This document shows, piece after piece, positions 9,301-19,832 of a stretch of DNA of 42,839 nucleotides. Position numbers and translations under genes: made by a program. The stretch lies in the NCBI GenBank assembly GCA_004210455.1, contig SEFA01000054.1, positions 1 through 42,839 of the forward strand, given 5' to 3'. Source of the stretch: Rubrivivax sp. (GTDB lineage: Bacteria; Pseudomonadota; Gammaproteobacteria; Burkholderiales; Burkholderiaceae_C). Below the pieces are notes generated by a model. That model did not search any database. It saw nothing but the letters and a program-made list of their open reading frames with translations, and was not told where the DNA came from. Within the stretch, counting starts at the first letter, position 1; each line of letters starts with the position of its first letter.

Positions 9301-9315
9301 GCTTTCATGCGCCGA

Positions 9316-9585
9316 TTACTTGCGCAGGCCCAGCTTCTGGATCAGGGCGGTGTAACGGTCGGCGTCCTTCTTCTTCAGGTAGGACAGCAGGCTCTTGCGC
9401 GCATTGACCATCTTCAGCAGACCGCGACGGCCGTGGTGGTCCTTGGCGTGCAGCTTGAAGTGGGGGGTCAGTTCGTTGATGCGGGCGGTCAGCAGGGCCA
9501 CCTGGACTTCCGGCGAGCCGGTGTCGTTGGCGCTGCGCGCGTTGGCCTTGACGATTTCGGCCTTGTTTTGGTCGAAGCTGGACAT
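9316..9585 (-). CDS. rpsO: 30S ribosomal protein S15
   Basis: S15 is the primary-binding 16S rRNA protein that organises the platform of the 30S subunit. The 89-residue product has full family length and the typical helical sequence, including [27 protein letters not shown] and the C-terminal LSYLKKKD. The start at 9585 is preceded by an AAGGAA ribosome-binding site. It is followed by a hairpin and pnp, the conserved rpsO-pnp order. Confidence 0.98.
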   Translation of the reverse strand: MSSFDQNKAEIVKANARSANDTGSPEVQVALLTARINELTPHFKLHAKDHHGRRGLLKMVNARKSLLSYLKKKDADRYTALIQKLGLRK

Positions 9586-9776
9586 GATGCGTTCCTTGTT
9601 CCGGAATGATTCGGAAGGTCCGCCCGCATGCCAGTGAAGGCGTCAGATGCGCAGACGGTTTCCGAGGTTTGACTTGCGATCACAGGTGAAACCGACCCGT
9701 GTCGTGCTGATTGCATCCCGCCGCGCCTGGAGATCGACAGGGTGTTCGATCCATTGAGCTGGCGAAAAACCCACGG

Positions 9777-9782
9777 AGTATA
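9777..9782 (-). promoter_or_regulatory. Candidate -10 box for rpsO in the 254-bp spacer
   Basis: The spacer 9586-9839 has no gene. On the minus strand it carries a TATACT -10 box at 9777-9782, giving a leader of roughly 185 bases before rpsO. No good -35 is visible at 16-18 bases. The leader also has a TTCCG/CGGAA repeat near the gene, where S15-type feedback structures occur in other bacteria. Confidence 0.35.
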
Positions 9783-9839
9783 GCTGATTCACCATCAACC
9801 GGCGAACCGCGCCCCGGGGCCGACCCACACGACCCGGAT

Positions 9840-11132
9840 TCAGCCGGGACGCAACATCCGGCAGACGGACGGCTGCTCCGCCTGCGCGGCCTCCAGGAAA
9901 CGCTGGGTGCGGAAGCCGTACCCGGATCCTTCGTTGTCGTGCGGAGTCCCGGCATCGCCGGCGCGGCGCATGACACTGACGTACAGCGGTTGCTGGAGTT
10001 GATGGTCGGACGGCCTCATCCAGCCCTGGTGCGCCACGCCGAGCGGTCGGCCATCGAGCCGCAACCCCTCCAGCGCGAGCGCGACCGCCTTCGGATCCGT
10101 ACTGCCGGCCTTTTCCATCGCGGTGACCAGCATCTCGATCATCAGCTGCATCCGCGCATGAAGGTAGTCGTGCTCCGGTTTGGCAAAACGCCGCCGGAAG
10201 GCCGCATAGAAGCGCTCCGAGTCCGCGGTTCCGACGTTCGGATGCCATTCGGCCACCGCCAGCACGCGGTCGACGCCCGCCTCGCCCAGGACGCCGGGAA
10301 CGCCCAGCGCATTGCCGTAGAAGGTGTAGAAGCGCGCGTCGAGTCCGATGTCCTTGGCTGCCTTGATGAGCAGCGTCAGGTCGTTGCCCCAGTTCCCGGT
10401 GAGCACCGCCTGGGCGCCGCTGGTGCGGATCTTGGTCGCGTAAGGCAGAAAGTCCTTCACGCGGCCGAGCGGGTGGAGCTCGTCGCCGACGATCTGCAGG
10501 TCGGGGCGTCGCCGGGCGAGCATCGCCCTCGCCTGCTCGCGCAGATGCTGCCCGAAGCTGTAGTCCTGGCCGATCAGGTAGAGACGTTTGAGACTCTTGT
10601 CCTGGGCAATCACCTCGACCAGCGCCGCCAGGCGCATGTCGGTGTGGGCATCGAAACGGAAGTGCCAGAAGCTGCACTGCGCGCCGGTCAGCGCGGGATC
10701 GACGGCCGCGTAATTGAGGAACAGCGCGCGACGGTCGGGCTCGCGGGCGTTGTGGCGCTCGAGCGCGCCGATCAACGCGCCCGCGACGGCGGAACTGTTG
10801 CCCTGGAGGATCACCGGGATACGCTGGTCCGTCGCCGAGCGCAGCATGGACAGCGACTCTTCGACGGAGCCCTTGCTGTCGAAGCGGACGATCTCCAGCC
10901 GGCGAGCACCGCCCGGCAGCTTCACGCCGCCACGCGCGTTGACGCGTTCGGTCGCCCAGATGAGGTTGCGGAACACAACCTCGCCGCCATTGCCGAGCGG
11001 GCCGGAGAGGCCCTCGATCAAGCCGAGTCGAATCGGGTCGGCAGGAGCGGCTGCCATCGCGCCAGCCAGACCGACTAGCGCAAGCGCCGCGGCGGCCAAT
11101 GCGACTACCGCCCTCCTCGTCCAACGCGTCAC
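9840..11132 (-). CDS. Branched-chain amino acid-type ABC transporter substrate-binding protein (orphan)
   Basis: A 430-residue periplasmic binding protein of the LivK-like class (Peripla_BP_6 type). It starts with a GTG ([10 protein letters not shown]) followed by an Ala/Leu-rich signal peptide ending near AMAAAPADP, then [17 protein letters not shown], the typical first beta strand of the class. Later [11 protein letters not shown] and [19 protein letters not shown] match the second lobe. The GTG overlaps the tsaD stop as GTGA, so translation is probably coupled. No permease or ATPase gene is adjacent, so ligand and partner are unknown. It could serve a distant transporter or a sensory role. 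Confidence 0.85.
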   Translation of the reverse strand: MTRWTRRAVVALAAAALALVGLAGAMAAAPADPIRLGLIEGLSGPLGNGGEVVFRNLIWATERVNARGGVKLPGGARRLEIVRFDSKGSVEESLSMLRSATDQRIPVILQGNSSAVAGALIGALERHNAREPDRRALFLNYAAVDPALTGAQCSFWHFRFDAHTDMRLAALVEVIAQDKSLKRLYLIGQDYSFGQHLREQARAMLARRRPDLQIVGDELHPLGRVKDFLPYATKIRTSGAQAVLTGNWGNDLTLLIKAAKDIGLDARFYTFYGNALGVPGVLGEAGVDRVLAVAEWHPNVGTADSERFYAAFRRRFAKPEHDYLHARMQLMIEMLVTAMEKAGSTDPKAVALALEGLRLDGRPLGVAHQGWMRPSDHQLQQPLYVSVMRRAGDAGTPHDNEGSGYGFRTQRFLEAAQAEQPSVCRMLRPG

Positions 11133-12187
11133 AGCTGGGCCGGGCTGGCGAGTTGCGACAGATCCCAGCGCGGCTTGACCTCGAAGCCGCCGCCGCGCGT
11201 CAGGTTCGCCATGTCGCGCTGAAGGCGCAGGCCGGCCGCGAGCGCGATCATGGCGCCGTTGTCGGTACACAGGTGCAGCTCGGGATAGTGGACGCGCACG
11301 CGGCGCTTCTCGCAGGCCGCATCCAGCTGCTCGCGCAGGCGCTTGTTGGCGCCGACGCCGCCCGCCACGACCAGGCGCTTCAGTCCGGTCTCCTTCAGCG
11401 CCAGCAGCGACTTCTTGACCAGCACCTCGACGATCGCCGCCTGCGTCGAGGCGGCGAGATCGGCGCGTTGCACTTCGGTGATACCACCGGGCTGCGCTTC
11501 GAGCTTGCGGACCTGCGTCAGCACCGCTGTCTTCAGACCGGCAAAGCTGAAATCCGGCTTGCCGCTGTGCATGAGCGGGCGAGGCAGCGCGAAGGCTTGC
11601 GGATTCCCCTGCTCCGCCAGCTTCGACAGATGCGGACCGCCGGGATACGGCAGGCCGAGCAGCTTGGCCGATTTGTCGAAGGCTTCGCCGGCGGCGTCGT
11701 CGATGGTCTCGCCGAGCAGCTCGTAGCTGCCGACGTCGTCGACACGCATCAGCTGCGTATGACCGCCGGACACGAGCAGCGCGACGAACGGAAACTCCGG
11801 CGGGTCCGCCGAGAGGAACGGCGACAGCAGGTGGCCTTCGAGGTGATGGATGCCCATCACCGGCCGATCGAGCGCCGCGCCCAGGGACGCGGCAACGCCC
11901 GCGCCCACGAGCAACGCCCCCGCCAGACCGGGCCCCTGCGTGTAGGCGACGACGTCCACGTCCGCCAGCGACAGTCCGGCGCCCGCGAGCACCTCGCGGG
12001 TCAGCGGCAGCACGCGGCGGATGTGGTCGCGCGAGGCCAGTTCGGGCACGACGCCACCGTAAGCCTGGTGCATCGTGATCTGGCTGTGCAGCGCATGGGC
12101 GAGCAGTGTCGGCACGCCGTCGCCGGACGCGTCGACCAGCGCCACGCCAGTTTCGTCGCAGGAGGATTCGATGCCGAGGACGCGCAT
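11129..12187 (-). CDS. tsaD: tRNA N6-adenosine threonylcarbamoyltransferase
   Basis: TsaD transfers the threonylcarbamoyl group to A37 of ANN-decoding tRNAs, working with TsaB, TsaC and TsaE. The 352-residue product has the N-terminal [11 protein letters not shown] motif, the metal-binding HHLEGH sequence, SGGHTQL of the ATP fold, and the C-terminal [12 protein letters not shown] and CTDNGAMIA motifs. It begins 33 bases after fdx and its stop overlaps the start of the LivK-like gene. It may therefore share a transcript with the end of the isc cluster. Confidence 0.97.
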   Translation of the reverse strand: MRVLGIESSCDETGVALVDASGDGVPTLLAHALHSQITMHQAYGGVVPELASRDHIRRVLPLTREVLAGAGLSLADVDVVAYTQGPGLAGALLVGAGVAASLGAALDRPVMGIHHLEGHLLSPFLSADPPEFPFVALLVSGGHTQLMRVDDVGSYELLGETIDDAAGEAFDKSAKLLGLPYPGGPHLSKLAEQGNPQAFALPRPLMHSGKPDFSFAGLKTAVLTQVRKLEAQPGGITEVQRADLAASTQAAIVEVLVKKSLLALKETGLKRLVVAGGVGANKRLREQLDAACEKRRVRVHYPELHLCTDNGAMIALAAGLRLQRDMANLTRGGGFEVKPRWDLSQLASPAQL

Positions 12188-12220
12188 GGGATCAGCCGTT
12201 CCGGTTCGCCGAGCGGAGAC

Positions 12221-12559
12221 TCAATGATTCTCTTTGGCGTGGTTGATCGAGTACTTGGGGATCTCGACCGTCACGTCCTTGTTGGACAGGATGGCCTGGC
12301 AGGACAGGCGTGAGTTGGGTTCCAACCCCCAGGCGCGGTCCAGCATGTCTTCCTCGTTCTCTTCCATCTCGGACAGCGACGCGAAACCTTCGCGCACGAT
12401 CACGTGGCAGGTCGTGCAGGCGCAGACCTGGTCGCAGGCATGCTCGATGTCGATGTGGTTGTCGAGCATCGCCTCGCAGATCGTCGTGCCGGAGGGGGCC
12501 TCGATGGACTTGCCCTCGGGCGCGTATTCGGGATGGGGAAGGATCTTGATGACGGGCAT
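12221..12559 (-). CDS. fdx: ISC-type 2Fe-2S ferredoxin
   Basis: Fdx is an adrenodoxin-like electron carrier thought to supply electrons during Fe-S cluster assembly on IscU. The 112-residue product has cluster ligands C42, C48, C51 and C87 plus the conserved extra C46 (CDQVCACTTC). An acidic helix, EMEENEEDMLD, fits the partner-binding helix 3. It is the last gene of the hscB-hscA-fdx group. No iscX follows; tsaD is next. Confidence 0.97.
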   Translation of the reverse strand: MPVIKILPHPEYAPEGKSIEAPSGTTICEAMLDNHIDIEHACDQVCACTTCHVIVREGFASLSEMEENEEDMLDRAWGLEPNSRLSCQAILSNKDVTVEIPKYSINHAKENH

Positions 12560-12617
12560 GGGAAGGTGTCCTTGAGGCTGGCGGGCGGCGCGTATCCGGC
12601 TGGGCGTCGGCTTGCGG

Positions 12618-14486
<1,869 letters not shown>

Positions 14487-14549
14487 GGTGTGTTGTCTTG
14501 TTCTTCGAATGTCGGTGAGGCGATCCGGGAGGTCCTGGACGATCCGGCC

Positions 14550-15071
14550 TCAGGAGAGCGCCAGCGTGTCGAGCCGATGATCGATGTCCGAGCGGAAACG
14601 CGTCAGGAACATGAGCGCGCGCACCGACTCGGCGGCGCCGGCCGCGTTGCCCTCGTCGTCGAGCTGACGGCCGGCCTGCGCCAGCAGCGCGCGTTCGCGG
14701 TCGGCGACCTGCTTGTCGATGGCCAGGATCGCGTCGGGCGTCTTCGCCTCGTCGAGCGACTCCCGCCATTCCATCTGCTCCATCAGGAACGCCGCAGGCA
14801 TGCGGGTGTTCTCGTTGGCCTGGATGGGTGCGCCGCGCAGCTCGCAGAGGTAGGAGGCGCGCTTGAGCGGATCGCGCAGGCGCTGGTGCGCCTCGTTGAC
14901 GCGCAGCGCCCACTGCATCGCCAGGCGCTGCGAGGCCGCGCCGTCGGCGGCGAAGCGGTCGGGATGCACCTTCGCCGCGAGCGCCTTCCAGCGCTCGGCG
15001 ATCTCGGTGCCGTCCTGCGCGAAACGCTGCGGCAGGCCGAACAGGGTGAAGTCGTCGTCGTCGAGTTTCAT
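14550..15071 (-). CDS. hscB: Fe-S assembly J-type co-chaperone HscB
   Basis: HscB is the J-domain partner that brings IscU to HscA and stimulates its ATPase. The 173-residue product starts MKLDDDDFTLFGLPQRF. It has the J-domain HPD motif (KVHPDRFA), RLRDPLKRASYLCEL, and a C-terminal three-helix domain. The ATG at 15071 is chosen because the FTLFGLP block starts conserved HscB proteins; the open frame upstream is Arg/Ala-rich. No Shine-Dalgarno is adjacent to the ATG. A GC-rich hairpin plus T6 occupies that position. Confidence 0.95.
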   Translation of the reverse strand: MKLDDDDFTLFGLPQRFAQDGTEIAERWKALAAKVHPDRFAADGAASQRLAMQWALRVNEAHQRLRDPLKRASYLCELRGAPIQANENTRMPAAFLMEQMEWRESLDEAKTPDAILAIDKQVADRERALLAQAGRQLDDEGNAAGAAESVRALMFLTRFRSDIDHRLDTLALS

Positions 15072-15075
15072 GAAC

Positions 15076-15101
15076 AAAAAAGCGCGGCACCGCGGCCGCG
15101 C
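15076..15101 (-). terminator. Intrinsic terminator-like hairpin between iscA and hscB
   Basis: On the minus strand the order is GCGCGGC, a six-base loop, GCCGCGC, then six Ts. This is a textbook intrinsic terminator and ends four bases before the hscB ATG. A run of As precedes the stem, so the opposite strand also has a plausible U-tract. Because hscBA-fdx follow on the same strand, it more likely acts as an attenuator than as an absolute end. Expression effect is inference. Confidence 0.7.
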
Positions 15102-15120
15102 CCTTTTTCGCGTGCGGAAC

Positions 15121-15444
15121 TCAGATCCGGAAAGACTCGCCGCAGCCGCAGCGGTCCTTCTCACGCGGATTGCGGAACTTGAAGCCCTCGTTCAGGCCCT
15201 CGCGGACGAAGTCCAGCTCGGTGCCGTCCAGATACGGCAGGCTCTTCGGGTCGATCAGCACCTTCACGCCGTGGCCCTCGAAGATCACATCCTCGGGGGC
15301 CACCTCGTCGGCGTACTCCAGCTTGTAGGCCAGACCCGAGCAGCCGGTGGTCTTCACGCCCAGGCGCACGCCCACGCCACGACCGCGCTTGGCGATGTAG
15401 CGCGTGACGTGCCGCGCGGCGGCTTCGGTCAGGGTGACGGACAT
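15121..15444 (-). CDS. iscA: Iron-sulfur cluster assembly protein IscA
   Basis: IscA is an A-type carrier that receives and delivers Fe-S clusters, especially 4Fe-4S. The 107-residue product has the three invariant cysteines C35 (TTGCSGL), C99 and C101 (CGCGESF). The start at 15444 gives [12 protein letters not shown], the normal family N-terminus; the longer open frame overlaps iscU and is rejected. It lies 8 bases after iscU. The next gene, hscB, is separated by 49 bases containing the terminator-like hairpin. Confidence 0.97.
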   Translation of the reverse strand: MSVTLTEAAARHVTRYIAKRGRGVGVRLGVKTTGCSGLAYKLEYADEVAPEDVIFEGHGVKVLIDPKSLPYLDGTELDFVREGLNEGFKFRNPREKDRCGCGESFRI

Positions 15445-15452
15445 CGCGGACC

Positions 15453-15863
15453 TCAGGCGGCGGCGGTCGCGTCGGCGTTCTGACCGTGCTTGGCGCGGTA
15501 GTCGTCCACCGCGGCCTTGATCGCGTCTTCCGCCAGGATCGAGCAGTGGATCTTCACCGGCGGCAGGGCCAGTTCTTCCGCGATCTGGTTGTTCTTGATG
15601 GACAGCGCCTGGTCCAGCGTCTTGCCCTTGACCCACTCGGTGACCAGCGAGCTCGACGCGATCGCCGAGCCGCAGCCGTAGGTCTTGAACTTGGCGTCCT
15701 CGATCAGGCCGGTCGCGGGATTGACCTTGATCTGGAGCTTCATCACGTCGCCGCAGGCCGGCGCGCCGACCATGCCGGTGCCGACGGACTCGTCGCCCTT
15801 GTCGAAGCCGCCCACGTTGCGGGGATTCTCGTAGTGGTCGATGACCTTGTCGCTGTATGCCAT
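15453..15863 (-). CDS. iscU: Iron-sulfur cluster scaffold protein IscU
   Basis: IscU is the scaffold on which 2Fe-2S clusters are built from IscS-derived sulfur. The 136-residue product has the three conserved cysteines C37 (GAPACGDV), C64 (TYGCGSA) and C107 (IHCSILAED). It also has the LPPVK motif at 100-104, which is recognised by HscA. It lies 63 bases downstream of iscS and directly before iscA. Length and N-terminus ([18 protein letters not shown]) are as expected. Confidence 0.98.
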   Translation of the reverse strand: MAYSDKVIDHYENPRNVGGFDKGDESVGTGMVGAPACGDVMKLQIKVNPATGLIEDAKFKTYGCGSAIASSSLVTEWVKGKTLDQALSIKNNQIAEELALPPVKIHCSILAEDAIKAAVDDYRAKHGQNADATAAA

Positions 15864-15926
15864 GTCGTGTTCTCCAACAACTTTGTCTTGATGAACTGCG
15901 TCGTTCGCTCTGCCGTCAGCGGACGC

Positions 15927-17147
<1,221 letters not shown>

Positions 17148-17205
17148 GGGAACGTTTTTTCTTGTCGACTACTGAATCAGGGTGAAGCGGACCGGAAGGC
17201 CGGGA

Positions 17206-17739
17206 TCACTTGCTCATCGCATTGCCGAGCGCGAACACGGAATTCGGCGCGGTGATGCGGATGGGTTTGACGACGGGGGTGCTCGAGATGGCGCGCTTGA
17301 TCGGCGCTTCCTCGACGGTGACGCCCTTGGCGAGCTGGTCGTCGACCAGCTTGCGCAGCGTGACCGAATCGAGGTACTCGATCATCTTGTTGTTGAGCGC
17401 CGTCCACAGGTCGTGCGTGATGCAGCGGCCGGTGTCGTCGCCCATGCAGTTTTCCTTGCCGCCGCAGCCGGTGGCGTCGATGGGTTCGTCGACGGCGACG
17501 ATGATGTCGGCCACGGTGATCTCATCGGAGCGGCGGCCCAGGGAATAACCGCCGCCGGGACCGCGGGTGGACTCCACCAGTTGATGGCGGCGCAGCTTGC
17601 CGAACAGCTGCTCCAGATAGGACAGCGAGATCTGCTGGCGCTGGCTGATCGCCGCCAGCGCGACGGGCCCGCCGTTTTCGCGCAGGGCCAGATCGATCAT
17701 CGCGGTGACGGCAAAACGACCTTTGGTGGTGAGACGCAT
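17206..17739 (-). CDS. iscR: Fe-S cluster-sensing transcriptional regulator IscR
   Basis: IscR is an Rrf2-family repressor that uses a 2Fe-2S cluster to sense cluster demand and controls the isc operon. The 177-residue product has the N-terminal winged helix MRLTTKGRFAVTAMIDLAL with recognition helix around ISLSYLEQLF and the wing GPGGGYSLGR. Ligand candidates are C92, C98, C106 and H109. E. coli IscR uses C92, C98, C104 and H107, so the last pair is shifted by two residues here. A candidate operator lies about 100 bases upstream. Confidence 0.95.
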   Translation of the reverse strand: MRLTTKGRFAVTAMIDLALRENGGPVALAAISQRQQISLSYLEQLFGKLRRHQLVESTRGPGGGYSLGRRSDEITVADIIVAVDEPIDATGCGGKENCMGDDTGRCITHDLWTALNNKMIEYLDSVTLRKLVDDQLAKGVTVEEAPIKRAISSTPVVKPIRITAPNSVFALGNAMSK

Positions 17740-17836
17740 CGAACTTCTCCTTGGCGCCCGTGTCGGGCTACAGGACATGGAGGCGGCGGCTCGGCTGACG
17801 CCGGGTCGACTCACGGAGCAGGGTTAACCCCCGCTA

Positions 17837-17858
17837 AGTCCGACCATTTTACTCAATT
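17837..17858 (-). promoter_or_regulatory. Candidate IscR operator overlapping the isc promoter
   Basis: The plus-strand sequence AGTCCGACCATTTTACTCAATT resembles the type 1 IscR site (CCGAC, AT-rich centre, imperfect right half). On the minus strand it contains TAAAAT (17846-17851), a good -10 box, so bound IscR would occlude the promoter. A small GGGTTAACCC palindrome lies at 17821-17830. The right half-site is weak. The rest of the 168-bp spacer shows nothing else. Confidence 0.45.
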
Positions 17859-17907
17859 AAGAAGAAGCTTGCTCGGGTTACCCCGGACAGGGGCCGAGGG
17901 GGCTTGT

Positions 17908-18372
17908 TCAAGCCAGGCGACTGGCCGCGATCTGGGCCAGGCGACCGCATCCGGACTCCAGCAGATCGAGCACCTGCTCGAAGCCGACCGCACCGCCGTA
18001 ATACGGATCTGGTACCTCGATCTCCCCCGGAAGCAGGGAAAGCCGGTGCTGCAGCGCAGCAGGACAGCGTCGCCGGAGCTCGCGCAAGTGACCGGCGTCC
18101 ATGGCGATCAGCAGATCGAAGCACTCGAAATCATCGGTGCGAAGCGCGCGCGCCCGCTGGTCGCCGAGCTCATAGCCCCTTTTCAGGGCGTGGTCTTGGG
18201 AGCGTTCGTCGGGGGCCTCGCCGGCGTGCCAGCCCTGGACACCCGCGGAATCGACGAGGACACGATCCCCCAAGCCCATTGCCGCCAGTTGCTGGCGAAG
18301 CACGCCTTCCGCGGTCGGCGAGCGACAGATGTTTCCAGTGCACACAAAGAGGATGGAGAGCTCGGCAGCCAT
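17908..18372 (-). CDS. Low-molecular-weight protein-tyrosine phosphatase
   Basis: A 154-residue cytoplasmic phosphatase of the LMW-PTP family. The CX5R catalytic loop is C11-TGNIC-R17 followed by Ser, directly after the first beta strand (ILFVCTGNICRSP). The general-acid aspartate is in VPDPYYGG near the C-terminus, and the intermediate SAGVQGWHAGEAPD stretch is typical. It lies upstream of iscR on the same strand, separated by 168 bases that hold the iscR promoter. It is not a tyrosine-kinase-linked exopolysaccharide copy, because no wzc-like gene is nearby. Substrate unknown. Confidence 0.93.
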   Translation of the reverse strand: MAAELSILFVCTGNICRSPTAEGVLRQQLAAMGLGDRVLVDSAGVQGWHAGEAPDERSQDHALKRGYELGDQRARALRTDDFECFDLLIAMDAGHLRELRRRCPAALQHRLSLLPGEIEVPDPYYGGAVGFEQVLDLLESGCGRLAQIAASRLA

Positions 18373-18437
18373 GAGCCTGTATTGTGGCTTGGCCCGGGAT
18401 TTGCCGTTCCACGGTTCCTAACTTTTGGAAAGCTGCC

Positions 18438-18602
18438 ATGAGCCTCACGCAACTCGAAACCATCCGAATCGCTCGCCTGCAACTGATCGACCTCGGGGAT
18501 GAAAAGACCGCCGCGCTGCTGGCGTGGGCGTTGGAGGACAAGGCCGCCTCCTCTCTTGCCTCCGGAACCCCGCCCCCGCGCGATCCTCCGCGGGTCGGAT
18601 GA
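18438..18602 (+). CDS. Hypothetical 54-residue protein
   Basis: A small ORF divergent from the phosphatase gene, starting MSLTQLETIRIARLQ and preceded by TGGAAAG, a possible ribosome-binding site. The first 39 residues could form two amphipathic helices (QLETIRIARLQLIDLG and EKTAALLAWALEDK). The tail is Pro/Arg-rich. Third codon positions are mostly G or C, as in real genes here. I do not recognise a family. It could be a genuine small protein or a chance ORF. The following 18603-18775 has only an 8-bp inverted repeat (18686-18724). Confidence 0.4.
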   Translation: MSLTQLETIRIARLQLIDLGDEKTAALLAWALEDKAASSLASGTPPPRDPPRVG

Positions 18603-18775
18603 GCGCTCCACCGCGACGGGCATGGCCTGGTTGAAGGTGCAGGCGGCGCTTGCCTGACACCGACGGCGTGCGGGCGACGTTTATCGATCCTCGCTTTGCT
18701 TCGTTCCAGGTCGTGACGAGGATCCCTAGGCTGCGGTGATCTCCCCTTTCCTCGTGATTGCGAGTTCCCCGCGCC

Positions 18776-19753
18776 ATGTCCTCCTCCGCCGTTCCGACCT
18801 CCCGCCGCCAATGGCTGGCCCAAGCAGCCGCTCTCGCGGGCGCCACCGTCCTGCCCGCGCTTCCGGTGCTCGCCGCCGACGCCAGGACCCTGCGCATCGG
18901 CTACCAGAAGTCCAGCACGCTCACGCTGTTCCTGAAGTCGCGCGGCATCCTGGAGAAGGCGCTCGCGCCGCAGCAGGTCTCCGTCAGCTGGCATGAATTC
19001 ACGTCAGGCCTGCCGTTGCTGGAAGCGCTCAACATCGGCGCGCTCGACCTCAGCGCGGACGTGGCCGACGCCGTCCCGCCGTTCGCGCTCGCCGCCGGCG
19101 CGAAGGTCACCTACTACGCGATCGAGACGCCCTCGCCCACCGCGCAGGCCATCGTGGTCCGCAAGGAGTCGACGATCACCAGCGTCGCGCAGTTGAAGGG
19201 CAGGAAGATCGGCTTCGCCAAGGGCGCCGGCGCGCACTACCTGCTGCTGGAAGCGCTGAGCCAGGCCGGCCTGTCCATCAAGGACATCGAGCCCGCCTAC
19301 CTCAATCCCGCCGACGGCCGCTCTGCCTTCGAGAACGGCGCCATCGCCGCCTGGGTGGTCTGGGATCCGTTCCTGGCCGCGGTGCAGCGTCAGTCCGGCG
19401 CCCGCATCCTGGTCGACGGCACCCGCATCGCGGCCTATCGGCGCTTCTATCTCGCGGCCACCTCGTTCGCGCAGCAGCATCCCGAGGTGCTCCAGCGCGT
19501 CTACGACGAACTCCAGCGCGCCGGCGAGTGGGTGAAGAAGAATCCCGGCGCCGCGGCCGAGTGGCATGCCCCGGTGCTGGGTCTGGACGCCTCCATCGTC
19601 GCCGCCGCGAACGAGCGGCGCACGTATGCGGTCCGCCCTGTCGATGCGGAATCGCTCGCCGAGCAGCAGCGCATCGCCGACGCCTTCAGCGGCGCGCAGA
19701 TCCTGCCGCGCCGCATCGCCATCCAGGAATCGCCCGTCTGGCGTCCTGCTTGA
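18776..19753 (+). CDS. Aliphatic sulfonate-type ABC transporter substrate-binding protein (orphan)
   Basis: A 325-residue SsuA-like periplasmic binding protein. The N-terminus SRRQWLAQAAALAGAT has a twin-arginine-like pair before a hydrophobic stretch ending at LPVLAAD, so Tat export is possible. The mature part begins TLRIGYQKSSTL. It continues with FTSGLPLLEALNIGALDLS, VRKESTITSVAQLKGRKIGFAKG and WVVWDPFLAAVQ, all characteristic of SsuA/TauA relatives. No ssuB, ssuC or ssuD gene is next to it. The downstream gene encodes a multi-rhodanese protein, so a sulfur-related role is likely by context. Ligand not determined. Confidence 0.88.
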   Translation: MSSSAVPTSRRQWLAQAAALAGATVLPALPVLAADARTLRIGYQKSSTLTLFLKSRGILEKALAPQQVSVSWHEFTSGLPLLEALNIGALDLSADVADAVPPFALAAGAKVTYYAIETPSPTAQAIVVRKESTITSVAQLKGRKIGFAKGAGAHYLLLEALSQAGLSIKDIEPAYLNPADGRSAFENGAIAAWVVWDPFLAAVQRQSGARILVDGTRIAAYRRFYLAATSFAQQHPEVLQRVYDELQRAGEWVKKNPGAAAEWHAPVLGLDASIVAAANERRTYAVRPVDAESLAEQQRIADAFSGAQILPRRIAIQESPVWRPA

Positions 19754-19832
19754 ACAGCGCCTCATCCCCGAACCCACGCCCGAACCGATGCCCGGCCCGC
19801 ACCATCCCGTTCCGATCGCCAGGAGCCACCCC

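Noticed and set aside
18686-18724. 8-bp inverted repeat (GATCCTCG/CGAGGATC) upstream of the SsuA-like gene
   Set aside because: Arms are short and the loop is 23 bases; no T-run or known operator match, so too weak to call as a feature.
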